Of a DNA stretch of 14,243 nt, positions 7,306-14,208 are shown piece after piece; position 1 is the first letter of the stretch, and each line of letters starts with the position of its first letter. The position numbers were made by a program, and so were the translations under genes. Source of the DNA: CAMLOF01 sp041913045 (GTDB lineage: Bacteria; Pseudomonadota; Gammaproteobacteria; Burkholderiales; Burkholderiaceae_C); contig JAYSGB010000051.1 of assembly GCA_041913045.1 (NCBI GenBank), positions 1 through 14,243 of the forward strand. Reading direction: 5' to 3'. Below the pieces are notes generated by a model that was given only the letters and a program-made list of their open reading frames with translations, made no database searches and was not told the DNA's origin.

Positions 7306-7358
7306 TGTTGATTTCCACGAAGGAGTGACCCAGGGTCACATTTGCGTGAAAATCAACA
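7306..7358. repeat. 53-bp near-palindrome, possibly two joined IS21-like termini
   Basis: Two 26-bp arms (7306-7331 and, inverted, 7333-7358) flank a single central A. They match at 21 of 26 positions. Each arm reads inward as TGTTGATTT, then Y, then CACG, five or six variable bases, then GTGACCC. The start resembles termini of IS21-family elements as I remember them. The centre GTGACCC-A-GGGTCAC is a perfect dyad. The right arm begins where similarity of the neighbouring aldehyde dehydrogenase pseudogene stops. It could be an IS that lost its whole interior, a MITE-like element, or a strong bidirectional hairpin. Confidence 0.5.
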
Positions 7359-7840
7359 CAAAAGGGCTCTCGCACCTGCGTTCAACTGGGCTTGTATGCC
7401 TACATAAAGCGCTTGGCGCATGCCCTTGGTCAACATGGCGTGGGTTTGCTGGTTTCTAAGTGCGGATACAAGCGAGTTCACAAAGATTTCGCTTTGCGGG
7501 CATTTCTGAAGAACCCAAACTACCGGGTTCGTACAGAACTGCCCACATCCCAAGATCAAAGACGCTTCCAATGTCTGCGCCAGTGCGGTGCCACCCAACT
7601 CCAGCGCTTGGGAATTGGCCACCACACGATTGGTGGCCCCCAACTCCCCACAAAATGGAATGGGGCTGGTTCTTGCTCGAGCGGCAGCCTGCAACGCAAC
7701 ACCGCCAAGAGTTGAACCAGTAAATGCACCTACAGCGATCAACGGGTGCTGGATCAGACCACCCCAATCTGGTTGCCTAAGCCTAGCACCATCTGGATCA
7801 GGCCGTCGTGCAGCCCTTGCGCATGCAGGACCTTCCTGGC
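7359..7840 (-). pseudogene. NADP-type aldehyde dehydrogenase fragment (KGSA dehydrogenase class II-like)
   Basis: The minus strand encodes the middle part of a large aldehyde dehydrogenase resembling the 2,5-dioxovalerate (alpha-ketoglutarate semialdehyde) dehydrogenases of about 525 residues. One frame gives VLHAQGLHDGLIQMVLGLGN and ends at a stop (TGA at 7756-7754). Similarity continues in another frame with LIQHPLIAVGAFTGSTLGG, RTSPIPFCGELGATN and LILGCGQFCTNP, then a stretch ending GARALLC. The nucleophile Cys (QFCTNP) and the Glu of CGEL are still readable. A frameshift therefore lies at about 7755-7775. The N-terminal cofactor-binding half and the C-terminal third are missing, and the 3' end abuts the IS-like palindrome. 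A 175-residue open frame (7353-7880) covers most of it but is not a functional enzyme. This is a different subclass from the intact dehydrogenase at 11047-12501. Confidence 0.75.
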
Positions 7841-7968
7841 ATGAGAACGCACCAAGTCGCAAATTCGGGTTCGATGACAACCCTACCGAAGGAATGCACT
7901 TTGATCATAGCGCAGTACCGTCCCGGCCAGACCGACATTTTCTCGTCCCAAACGTGAATAAAACTCGT

Positions 7969-7997
7969 TTGCCCGCTGCGACTAGCCTCCGTACACT
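7969..7997 (+). promoter_or_regulatory. Candidate promoter for the four-gene plus-strand operon
   Basis: TTGCCC (7969-7974) is followed after 17 nt by TACACT (7992-7997). Each matches four of six consensus bases with ideal spacing. It lies about 50 bp upstream of the ATG at 8049 in the only non-coding stretch before the operon. The weak match suggests a regulated promoter; LysR is a reasonable but unproven candidate. Confidence 0.3.
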
Positions 7998-8048
7998 AAT
8001 CTCAGTGGCGGCAATCAGCCCGTCGACAGAAAAAGCGAATTACCTGTC

Positions 8049-9233
8049 ATGAGCGTCATTACAAGTATCGAGGACCTGCGTGTTCTCGCCGAGAAGCGCG
8101 TGCCGCGTATGTTCTATCAATACGCAGATTCCGGCTCTTGGACCGAAAGCACCTACCGCGCTAACCAGGCGGATCTCGCTCGTATCCATTTCCGCCAGCG
8201 CGTTGCCGTCAACCTTGAGCGACGCAGCACCCGAGCCACCATGCTGGGTCAGGAAGTTGCGATGCCGGTGGCTATTGCCCCGACGGGCCTGACCGGTATG
8301 CAACATGCTGACGGCGAGATTCTGGCGGCCCGAGCCGCACGTGACTTCGGCATTCCTTTCACTTTGTCGACCATGAGTATCTGTTCGATCGAAGACGTGG
8401 CCGAGGGCACCGATGGCCACCCGTTCTGGTTCCAAGTCTACGTGATGCGCGATCGCAAGTTCGTCGAGCGTCTGATCGCGCGGGCCAAACACGCCAACGT
8501 CTCGACGTTGGTACTGACGTTGGACCTGCCGATCAGTGGTCAACGCCACAAGGACATCAAGAATGGTCTGTCGGCCCCGCCGAAACTGACGTTGCCGAAC
8601 CTGATGAACATTGCAAGTAAGCCATACTGGTGGTTGAGCATGCTGCGGACGCGACGGCGCACGCTGGGCAACATTGTCGGCCACATTGATGGCGTGGGCG
8701 ACAACGCACTATTGTCGGAATGGTGTGCTCGCCAATTCGACCCAACGCTGAACTGGGACGACGTGCGCTGGATCCGTGGCCTTTGGGACGGCAAACTGGT
8801 GCTCAAGGGAATCCAGGACATCGAGGACGCCCGCATCGCAGCGGACACCGGCGCCGACGCGTTGATCGTGTCCAACCACGGCGGTCGGCAACTCGATGGC
8901 GCACCGTCCTCAATCGTGGCGCTGCCACTGATTGCCGAGGCCGTCGGCCACCGCATGGAAGTGCACATGGACGGTGGCATCCGCTCAGGCCAGGATGTGT
9001 TGAAGGCAATGGCCTTGGGCGCCAAGGGCACCTATATCGGCCGCTCCATGCTGTATGGGCTGGGCGCCATGGGTGGCCCGGGCGTTACAAAGGCGCTGGA
9101 GATTATCCAGAAGGAACTCGACCTGACGATGGCATTCTGCGGCGAGACCGACCTGGGCGCGATTGACCGCCGCATCCTATTTTCGGCCACTGAACGCTTC
9201 GAGCCTGCGCATGGGGTGCAGGTCGCGGCCTGA
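8049..9233 (+). CDS. FMN-dependent alpha-hydroxyacid dehydrogenase (LldD/mandelate dehydrogenase family)
   Basis: This 394-residue FMN-barrel enzyme oxidises an (S)-2-hydroxy acid to the 2-keto acid, passing electrons to the respiratory chain or oxygen. Family landmarks in order: FYQYADSGSW (residues 22-31), APTGLTGMQHADGE (78-90), STMSICSIEDVA (107-118), FQVYV (128-132), LTLDLPISGQRHKD (156-169), LVLKGI with flavin-contacting K253, the active-site motif SNHGGRQLDG with catalytic H277 and substrate-binding R280, and DGGIRSGQD and GRSMLYG for phosphate binding. The length fits L-lactate dehydrogenase, but glycolate, mandelate and longer hydroxyacids are alternatives. It opens the plus-strand operon. 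The region near 185-215 (NIASKPYWWLSML) is the usual membrane-association or variable loop. The substrate is unassigned; an aldonate or a lactate by-product would fit the context. Confidence 0.9.
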   Translation: MSVITSIEDLRVLAEKRVPRMFYQYADSGSWTESTYRANQADLARIHFRQRVAVNLERRSTRATMLGQEVAMPVAIAPTGLTGMQHADGEILAARAARDFGIPFTLSTMSICSIEDVAEGTDGHPFWFQVYVMRDRKFVERLIARAKHANVSTLVLTLDLPISGQRHKDIKNGLSAPPKLTLPNLMNIASKPYWWLSMLRTRRRTLGNIVGHIDGVGDNALLSEWCARQFDPTLNWDDVRWIRGLWDGKLVLKGIQDIEDARIAADTGADALIVSNHGGRQLDGAPSSIVALPLIAEAVGHRMEVHMDGGIRSGQDVLKAMALGAKGTYIGRSMLYGLGAMGGPGVTKALEIIQKELDLTMAFCGETDLGAIDRRILFSATERFEPAHGVQVAA

Positions 9234-9237
9234 TTCT

Positions 9238-10149
9238 ATGGACAGCTTGATGCGCGGCATCCCTATCGTCGACGCCCACCAGCACTTCTGGGATCCGGGC
9301 GTCAACTACCACCCTTGGCTGTGTGACGTGGATCCCATCCCTTTCCGTTACGGCGACTACACCGCCCTGCGGCGGACATACCGGCCAGTAGACTACCTGC
9401 AAGACGCATCGCGCTACACCGTGGCCGGTACGGTCTATGTCGAGGCTGAGTGGAGCGCCAGCGCCGCCGTGGATGAAATGACCTGGATCGCGGATTTAAG
9501 GCAGGCCACCGGCTACCCAAGTGTGGCTGTGGCTCAGGCTTGGCTGGATCAGCCGGACATCGCACAGCAGTTGGATCGCCTGCATGCCTTTGATTTCGTG
9601 CGCGGCATCCGCCACAAGCCGCGCTCAAATGCCTGTCCACAGGACGGCACGCCTGGCGGCATGACAGACGCTGTCTGGCGCCGAGGTTTCGCAGAGCTGG
9701 CACGCACGGGACTGCGCTTTGACCTGCAGACGCCTTGGTGGCACTTGCACGAAGCGTCAGTTCTGGCAACCGACTTCCCGCACGTGCAGTTTGTCATCAA
9801 CCACACAGGGCTGCCTGCCGACCGCAGCGACGCCGGGCTTGCGGCTTGGCGAGCCGCACTGGTGCAAGCGGCTACGTGCCCCAATGTCGCACTCAAGATC
9901 TCTGGCCTCGGCGTCAAGGACCAGCCGTGGACGATTGATGCCAACCGCCCCATCGTACTGGCCGCAATCGAGGCCTTCGGCGTCGATCGCTGCATGTTTG
10001 CCAGCAACTTCCCGGTCGACAGTCTGTGCGCCCGCTTCGACCAGATCTACGACGGCTTCGCCGCCATCGTTCAGGACTTCGCCGCAACCGAAAAGCGCGC
10101 GCTATTCCACGACAACGCGGTCCGTATCTACAGCATCACCGCACCATGA
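9238..10149 (+). CDS. Amidohydrolase-family lactonase (COG3618, L-fuconolactonase-like)
   Basis: This 303-residue TIM-barrel hydrolase is of the amidohydrolase_2 type, expected to open a sugar or dicarboxylate lactone. The metal/active-site motif VDAHQHFWDP (H14, H16) is followed by YHPWL, GTVYVEAEW, VRGIRH (H126), NHTGLP (H189), ALKISGLG, and MFASNFPVDS, where many relatives have SDWP. The length is normal. The ATG at 9238 is four bases after the previous stop. MRG at 9250 is an alternative start, but the upstream one keeps tighter spacing. The stop overlaps the next start as ATGA (10146-10149), implying coupling. It is a paralogue of the truncated copy at 326-565 and could replace it. Known family members act on L-fuconolactone, L-galactono- and L-rhamnono-lactones or 2-pyrone-4,6-dicarboxylate; the HxHFWD variant favours the sugar-lactone branch. 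Confidence 0.85.
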   Translation: MDSLMRGIPIVDAHQHFWDPGVNYHPWLCDVDPIPFRYGDYTALRRTYRPVDYLQDASRYTVAGTVYVEAEWSASAAVDEMTWIADLRQATGYPSVAVAQAWLDQPDIAQQLDRLHAFDFVRGIRHKPRSNACPQDGTPGGMTDAVWRRGFAELARTGLRFDLQTPWWHLHEASVLATDFPHVQFVINHTGLPADRSDAGLAAWRAALVQAATCPNVALKISGLGVKDQPWTIDANRPIVLAAIEAFGVDRCMFASNFPVDSLCARFDQIYDGFAAIVQDFAATEKRALFHDNAVRIYSITAP

Positions 10150-11039
10150 CTTCAAGAATAGCTTCATCACCTGCCGCCATCGGCTTCATCGGCCTCGGCC
10201 TGCTCGGCCAGGCAATGGCACTGCGGCTTGCACAGCAAGGATTTCAGCTGTTGGTCTGGAACCGGGAACCGGAACGTTGCACGGCCCTGGCCGAAGTGGG
10301 AGCCATGGTTGCCGCTTCGCCGCAGGAAGTCGCCCGCAGGTGCGATGTGATCTGTCTGTGCGTCATCGACGGCGGCGCTGTGCGAGACGTCGTGTTCGGC
10401 CCGCAAGGTCTGATAGGGGCGCCACGAGCGCCACGCACCGTGGTCGATTTTTCCACCGTCAATCCGGGCGAGACCCGCGCGATCGCAGCGCAGGCCGCCG
10501 TACTAAACTTGCGCTGGATCGACGCTCCTGTCAGCGGCGGCCCGGCCGCGGCGCTGGCCGGTCAGCTGACGATGATGTGCGGCGCAGAGGCGGAACACTT
10601 GGCAGCAGTGCAACCCGTGCTGGCCGCCTTGGCCACCCGACGCGCCCACGTCGGAACGGTCGGTAGTGGCCAGGAGATGAAGGTGCTCAACCAGGCGCTG
10701 GTCGGCGCGACCGCCGTTATGCTAGCCGAGGTGCTGACGCTGGCTCGTAGCCTCGGCCTCCCCATCGAACTGGTGCCTTCATGCCTGGAAACGGGACTGG
10801 CCGATTCCGTCGGCCTGCAGCGCATCTGGCCGCGAATGGCCGCCGAGCAATACGCTCCCCCGACCGGCCGCGCATCTCAGATGCTCAAAGACCTAGAGAA
10901 CGTGGACAGCCTGCGTTCCGGCGGAAAGCTCGAACTGCCGCTGCTACAGACAGCCGTTGCGCAGTACCGGACTTATGTCAATGAGCGTGGCGCGGGAGAC
11001 ACCGAAACCTTCTCCATTCCCAGGCTATATCGCCCTTAA
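10146..11039 (+). CDS. NAD(P)-dependent beta-hydroxyacid dehydrogenase (3-hydroxyisobutyrate dehydrogenase family)
   Basis: This 297-residue enzyme has an N-terminal Rossmann domain with GFIGLGLLGQAMA (residues 13-25) and the all-helical C-terminal domain of beta-hydroxyacid dehydrogenases. The substrate motif DAPVSGGPAAALAG (126-139) and the catalytic motif GSGQEMKVLNQ, with K179 and N182, are intact. Relatives include 3-hydroxyisobutyrate dehydrogenase, tartronate semialdehyde reductase and glyoxylate/succinate semialdehyde reductases. The start ATG (10146) overlaps the preceding TGA, and a longer in-frame start at 10026 inside the lactonase gene is unlikely. The C-terminus (SIPRLYRP) is typical of small-acid members. 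In this operon it may interconvert a hydroxyacid and a semialdehyde feeding the next dehydrogenase. R42 after the nucleotide-binding strand (VWNRE) hints at NADP(H), which is only a weak inference. Confidence 0.88.
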   Translation: MTSRIASSPAAIGFIGLGLLGQAMALRLAQQGFQLLVWNREPERCTALAEVGAMVAASPQEVARRCDVICLCVIDGGAVRDVVFGPQGLIGAPRAPRTVVDFSTVNPGETRAIAAQAAVLNLRWIDAPVSGGPAAALAGQLTMMCGAEAEHLAAVQPVLAALATRRAHVGTVGSGQEMKVLNQALVGATAVMLAEVLTLARSLGLPIELVPSCLETGLADSVGLQRIWPRMAAEQYAPPTGRASQMLKDLENVDSLRSGGKLELPLLQTAVAQYRTYVNERGAGDTETFSIPRLYRP

Positions 11040-11046
11040 GAACCAC

Positions 11047-12501
11047 ATGACCACAAAAATCTACCAGAACTACATCGACGGGCAATGGCTTGCCGCAGAC
11101 AACGCTGCCCCGAACCAAAATCCGTCGAACACCGACGACATCATCGGGCACTACGCACAAGGCAGTGCGCGCGACGTCGATGAAGCCGTGCAGGCTGCCA
11201 GCGCAGCCTTCCCCGCTTGGTCTACTTCCGGCATACAGGCCCGCTCTGACGCGCTGGAGCGCATCGCGGCCGAGCTGCTGGCGAGGCGCGACGAACTGGG
11301 TACCCTTCTAGCGCGCGAGGAAGGCAAGACACGCGTTGAAGGCGTGGGCGAGGTCACTCGAGCCGGCCAGATTTTTCGCTTTTTTTCCGCCGAATGTCTG
11401 CGCCTAGCAGGAGAGACCGTGCCTTCGGTGCGACCCGGCATCGGTGTGGAGATCACGCGCGAACCCGTGGGAGTGGTTGGTCTGATCACACCCTGGAACT
11501 TCCCGATGGCGATCCCCGCCTGGAAAGTGGCGCCAGCACTGGCTTTTGGCAACTGCGTGGTGCTCAAGCCCGCAGAATTGGTACCCGGTTGCGCCTGGGC
11601 GTTGGCCGAGATCATCTCCCGCGCAGGCTTGCCTCCAGGGGTTTTCAACTTGGTAATGGGCTCTGGCAGGGTGGTCGGCGATGCGATGGTAAGTCACCCA
11701 GGTATTAACGCCATCAGCTTCACTGGCTCGGCCGCCGTCGGCAGCCGCATTGCTCAAACCTGCGCCGCGAACCTAAAGAAGGTTCAACTGGAGATGGGTG
11801 GCAAGAACCCACAAGTGATACTAGACGATGCCGACCTGCAGCACGCTGTGGAACTGAGCACGCAGAGCGCCTTCTATTCCACTGGCCAGCGGTGCACCGC
11901 GGCCAGCCGATTAATCGTAACAGACAGCATATACCCGGCCTTTGTCGCAGCGATACAGGAACGTATGACTCGAATCAAGGTCGGCAATGCCCTGGTCGCA
12001 GGGACCGACGTTGGTCCTGTCGTGTCGGCCGACCAACTCGAGCAGGACCTGGCCTACGTAGCGATCGGCAAAGGAGAAGGCGCTGTTCTTGCCTGCGGTG
12101 GCGGACTCGTGGGCTGCCACGCCGGCAGCTCGGCCAAGGGCTATTTCATGGCCCCGGCACTGTTCACCGATACCACGGCGGACATGCGCATCAACCGCGA
12201 GGAGATCTTTGGCCCAGTGGCCAGTGTGATTCGAGTCAAGGACTATGAGGCGGCATTGGCAATCGCGAACGACACCCCGTTCGGATTGTCGGCCGGAATC
12301 GCAACAACTTCGTTGAAGTATGCAACCCACTTCAAGCGTAACAGCCACGCCGGTATGGTGATGGTCAACCTCCCGACTGCCGGTGTCGACTATCACGTGC
12401 CATTTGGTGGCCGCAAGGGTTCGAGCTACGGCCCACGCGAACAGGGCTCGTACGCCCGCGAATTCTTTACCACAGTCAAGACGTCCTACACGCTAGGTTG
12501 A
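11047..12501 (+). CDS. Aldehyde dehydrogenase, XylA-like alpha-ketoglutarate semialdehyde dehydrogenase (likely)
   Basis: This complete 484-residue NAD(P)-aldehyde dehydrogenase should oxidise an aldehyde to the acid; the best guess is alpha-ketoglutarate semialdehyde to 2-oxoglutarate. Landmarks: TPWNFP with N151, KPAE, the cofactor motif FTGSAAVG (225-232), the general base E249 in LEMGGKNP, and the nucleophile C283 in GQRCTAASRL. EEIFGPVASVIRVK follows. The C-terminal block GVDYHVPFGGRKGSSYGPREQG is, in my memory, shared with the Weimberg-pathway XylA of Caulobacter. The ATG at 11047 is seven bases after the previous stop and begins the canonical N-terminus (KIYQNYIDGQW); a longer frame from 10957 overlaps the upstream gene. 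Pairing with the XylX-like dehydratase in the other operon supports the substrate. Succinate semialdehyde or another small aldehyde remains possible. Confidence 0.85.
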   Translation: MTTKIYQNYIDGQWLAADNAAPNQNPSNTDDIIGHYAQGSARDVDEAVQAASAAFPAWSTSGIQARSDALERIAAELLARRDELGTLLAREEGKTRVEGVGEVTRAGQIFRFFSAECLRLAGETVPSVRPGIGVEITREPVGVVGLITPWNFPMAIPAWKVAPALAFGNCVVLKPAELVPGCAWALAEIISRAGLPPGVFNLVMGSGRVVGDAMVSHPGINAISFTGSAAVGSRIAQTCAANLKKVQLEMGGKNPQVILDDADLQHAVELSTQSAFYSTGQRCTAASRLIVTDSIYPAFVAAIQERMTRIKVGNALVAGTDVGPVVSADQLEQDLAYVAIGKGEGAVLACGGGLVGCHAGSSAKGYFMAPALFTDTTADMRINREEIFGPVASVIRVKDYEAALAIANDTPFGLSAGIATTSLKYATHFKRNSHAGMVMVNLPTAGVDYHVPFGGRKGSSYGPREQGSYAREFFTTVKTSYTLG

Positions 12502-12531
12502 GGGTTGGTCAAGTAATGCACCGGACACTGG

Positions 12532-12567
12532 GTTGAACCGCCTCGGGTTTGAACTGCCCCCCAGAAG
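12532..12567. repeat. Two adjacent IS3-like terminal sequences
   Basis: TTGAACCGCCTCGGG (from 12533) is followed immediately by TTGAACTGCCCCCCAG (from 12549). Both resemble IS3-family inverted-repeat ends (TGAACYGC). The first also resembles the sequence at 14005-14027 upstream of the OrfA fragment. The second is most simply the terminal repeat of the OrfB remnant that follows. The side-by-side arrangement suggests abutting or recombined elements. Confidence 0.35.
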
Positions 12568-12590
12568 TGGGATGGTCGTGATCCCGTCAA

Positions 12591-12692
12591 TCAGGCGGCA
12601 TTTATCAGCCGGTATTCCACCTGAATGAGCCATTGCAATCCGAGCTTAATGTGCTCGGGGTTGTAGTGACGGATGTAGTCATTCGCGAGGGT
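12591..12692 (-). pseudogene. IS3-family transposase OrfB, C-terminal remnant
   Basis: The minus strand encodes NDYIRHYNPEHIKLGLQW, then IQVEYRLINAA and a stop (TGA at 12593-12591). This matches the familiar C-terminus of IS3-family integrase-type transposases (YIRYYNxxRIKxxLxGLSPVEYR). Only about 33 residues remain, and the DDE core is absent. Several consensus residues are changed (PEH for a basic residue, LQWLI for LxGLS), indicating decay. The 5' side stops where the IS256-family element begins, so the IS256 insertion or a later deletion removed the rest. No OrfB continuation is visible on the far side of the IS256 element. Confidence 0.7.
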
Positions 12693-12697
12693 GTGCA

Positions 12698-14007
12698 GAA
12701 TTTTGTGTGAACGGACAATCAACCGCCGGCGCAAACCGGCTTGTCCATAAGCACCATGACCCTCAAGAAAAACGAAGTACCCGAAGAACTGTTGTCGGCC
12801 TGCTGGCCAACTACAAGAAACCCGAAGACCTCATTGGTAACAACGGCCTGCTCAAGCAGTTGACCAAGCTGCTGGTGGAGCGAGCCCTGGACGCCGAACT
12901 GACCGAGCACCTGGGCCACGAACGCAACGAAGCCGTCGCCAATGCCAGCGGCAACACCCGCAACGGCAAGAGCAAGAAGACCCTCAAGGGCGAGTTCGGC
13001 GAATTGCCCATTGAAGTGCCACGCGACCGCCATGGCAGCTTCGAGCCTCAGCTCATCCCCAAGCACCAGACCCGCTGGGCCGGCTTCGACGACAAAATCA
13101 TCTCGCTGTACGCCCGTGGCATGACGGTGCGCGAGATACAGGCCCATCTCGAAGAGATGTATGGCACCGAGGTCTCACCCAGCTTGATTTCCTCGGTGAC
13201 TGACGCCGTGGCTGACGAGGTCAAGGCCTGGCAGGCCCGGCCGCTGGAGCCGATTTACCCCATCGTCTATCTGGACTGCATCCATGTGAAGGTGCGCGAG
13301 GGCGCGGTGCGGGTCAAGGCGGTGTACCTGGCCATCGGCATCACCATGACGGGCGACAAGGAGGTGCTGGGCCTGTGGCTAGCGCAGACCCACGGCGCCA
13401 AGCTCTGGTTGCAGGTGGTCACCGAGCTGCGCAATCGGGGCGGGCAGAACATCTTCATCGCCTGCGTTGACGAGCTCAAGGGCTTCCCCGATGCGATTGA
13501 GGCGGTATTCCCCAAGGCAGTGGTGCAACTGTGCATCGTGCACATGGTGCGCCACAGCCTGAACTACGTCTCGTGGAAGCGCCGCAAGGAAGTTGCGGGC
13601 GAACTGCGCCACATCTACACCGCCGCCACCGCCGAGGAGGCCGAGCTGATGCTCGGTGAGTTCGAGGACCGTTGGGGTGACGAATACCTGCCTATTGGCC
13701 AGTCCTGGCGGCGCAACTGGAGCCGGCCGATTCCGTTCTTCGATTACCCGCCGGAAATCCGCAAGGTCATCTACACCACGAATGCCATTGATCCGGTCAA
13801 CATGAGCCAGAGGAAGCTGACCAAGAACTGGGGCTTGTTCCGCAGCGACGAAGCGCTGACCAAGCTGTTCTACCTGGCCCTGCGCGACATCAGCCAGGAG
13901 TGGACCATGCCCATCCGGGATTGGAAGGCTCCGCTCACCCGGTCTACCATTCAGTTCGGAGACCGCATCTCCGTCAACTGAAGTCCGACCCGTTTACACA
14001 AAAATTC
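12698..14007 (+). mobile_element. IS256-family insertion sequence, about 1.3 kb, probably inactive
   Basis: The element is delimited by imperfect inverted repeats: GAATTTTGTGTGAACGG at 12698-12714 and, inverted, GAATTTTTGTGTAAACGG at 13990-14007. They differ by one indel and one substitution. The length fits the family. I could not see the 8-9-bp target duplication expected for a fresh insertion, so one or both flanks have probably been rearranged. The right end directly abuts an IS3-like left end. Confidence 0.7.
12756..13981 (+). pseudogene. IS256-family (mutator-type) transposase, frameshifted
   Basis: This DDE transposase of the IS256/mutator group is about 408 residues if the frame is restored. 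The natural start is the ATG at 12756, reading MTLKKNEVPEELLS. A missing base at about 12797 then shifts the frame, and family sequence resumes as GLLANYKKPEDLIG in the frame that stays open to 13981. Conserved parts follow: LGELTEHLGHE-like residues, NTRNGKSKKTLKGEFGELPI, IISLYARGMTVREIQ, and the first catalytic Asp in YLDCIHVKV. The second Asp is in ACVDELKGFPDA, where relatives have DGLKGF. The catalytic Glu of the TTNAIE motif is Asp here (NAIDPVN, codon 13790-13792). The tail also departs from consensus (KLTKNWGLFRSDE; STIQFGDRISVN). Together these indicate an inactive copy. Confidence 0.85.
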
Positions 14008-14055
14008 GAACACGCCCGGAATTGAGGAGGCTCCAACGTCTGAGAAGATGGAGCC

Positions 14056-14208
14056 ATGACAAAGTCAAACAAGTTCTCTCCGGAAGTCCGCGAGCGCGCC
14101 GTGCGCATGGTGCAGGAGCACCGAGGCGACTACCCCTCGCTGTGGGCAGCCATTGAATCGATAGCCCCCAAGATTGGCTGCGTGCCGCCGACGTCCCCCC
14201 GGATTTGA
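14056..14208 (+). pseudogene. IS3-family transposase OrfA, truncated
   Basis: A 50-residue frame starts MTKSNKFSPEVRERAVRMVQ, then SLWAAIESIAPKIGC, the helix-turn-helix start of IS3-family OrfA proteins (usually about 90-100 residues). After KIGCVP the sequence leaves the family consensus (normally ETLRxWVRQ) and hits TGA at 14206-14208, so a breakpoint lies at about 14186-14195. The upstream stretch (about 14005-14055, beginning TCGAACACGCCCGGAATTG) looks like the left end of such an element. It is on the opposite strand from the OrfB remnant at 12591-12692, so the two are not simply halves of one interrupted IS. The sequence after 14208 is unassigned. Confidence 0.7.

Noticed and set aside
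6901..7311. 136-codon plus-strand frame near the LysR start
   Set aside because: It overlaps the LysR N-terminus antisense, and the remaining peptide has no recognisable domain.
7353..7880. 175-codon open frame as a real small protein
   Set aside because: Its central part is aldehyde dehydrogenase core sequence, while its first 40 residues lie in a different frame from the homologous upstream segment, so it is a pseudogene fragment.
8040..8684. Minus-strand 214-codon frame opposite the FMN dehydrogenase
   Set aside because: It is antisense to a conserved FMN-barrel enzyme, and the peptide resembles no family.
9719..10666. Plus-strand 315-codon frame across the lactonase and beta-hydroxyacid dehydrogenase
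   Set aside because: It is an out-of-frame shadow of two clear genes, with an arginine-rich low-complexity translation.
12707..12797. Extended N-terminus of the IS256 transposase from 12707
   Set aside because: The family N-terminus is read from the ATG at 12756 in another frame; the extension comes from the frameshift and overlaps the terminal repeat.
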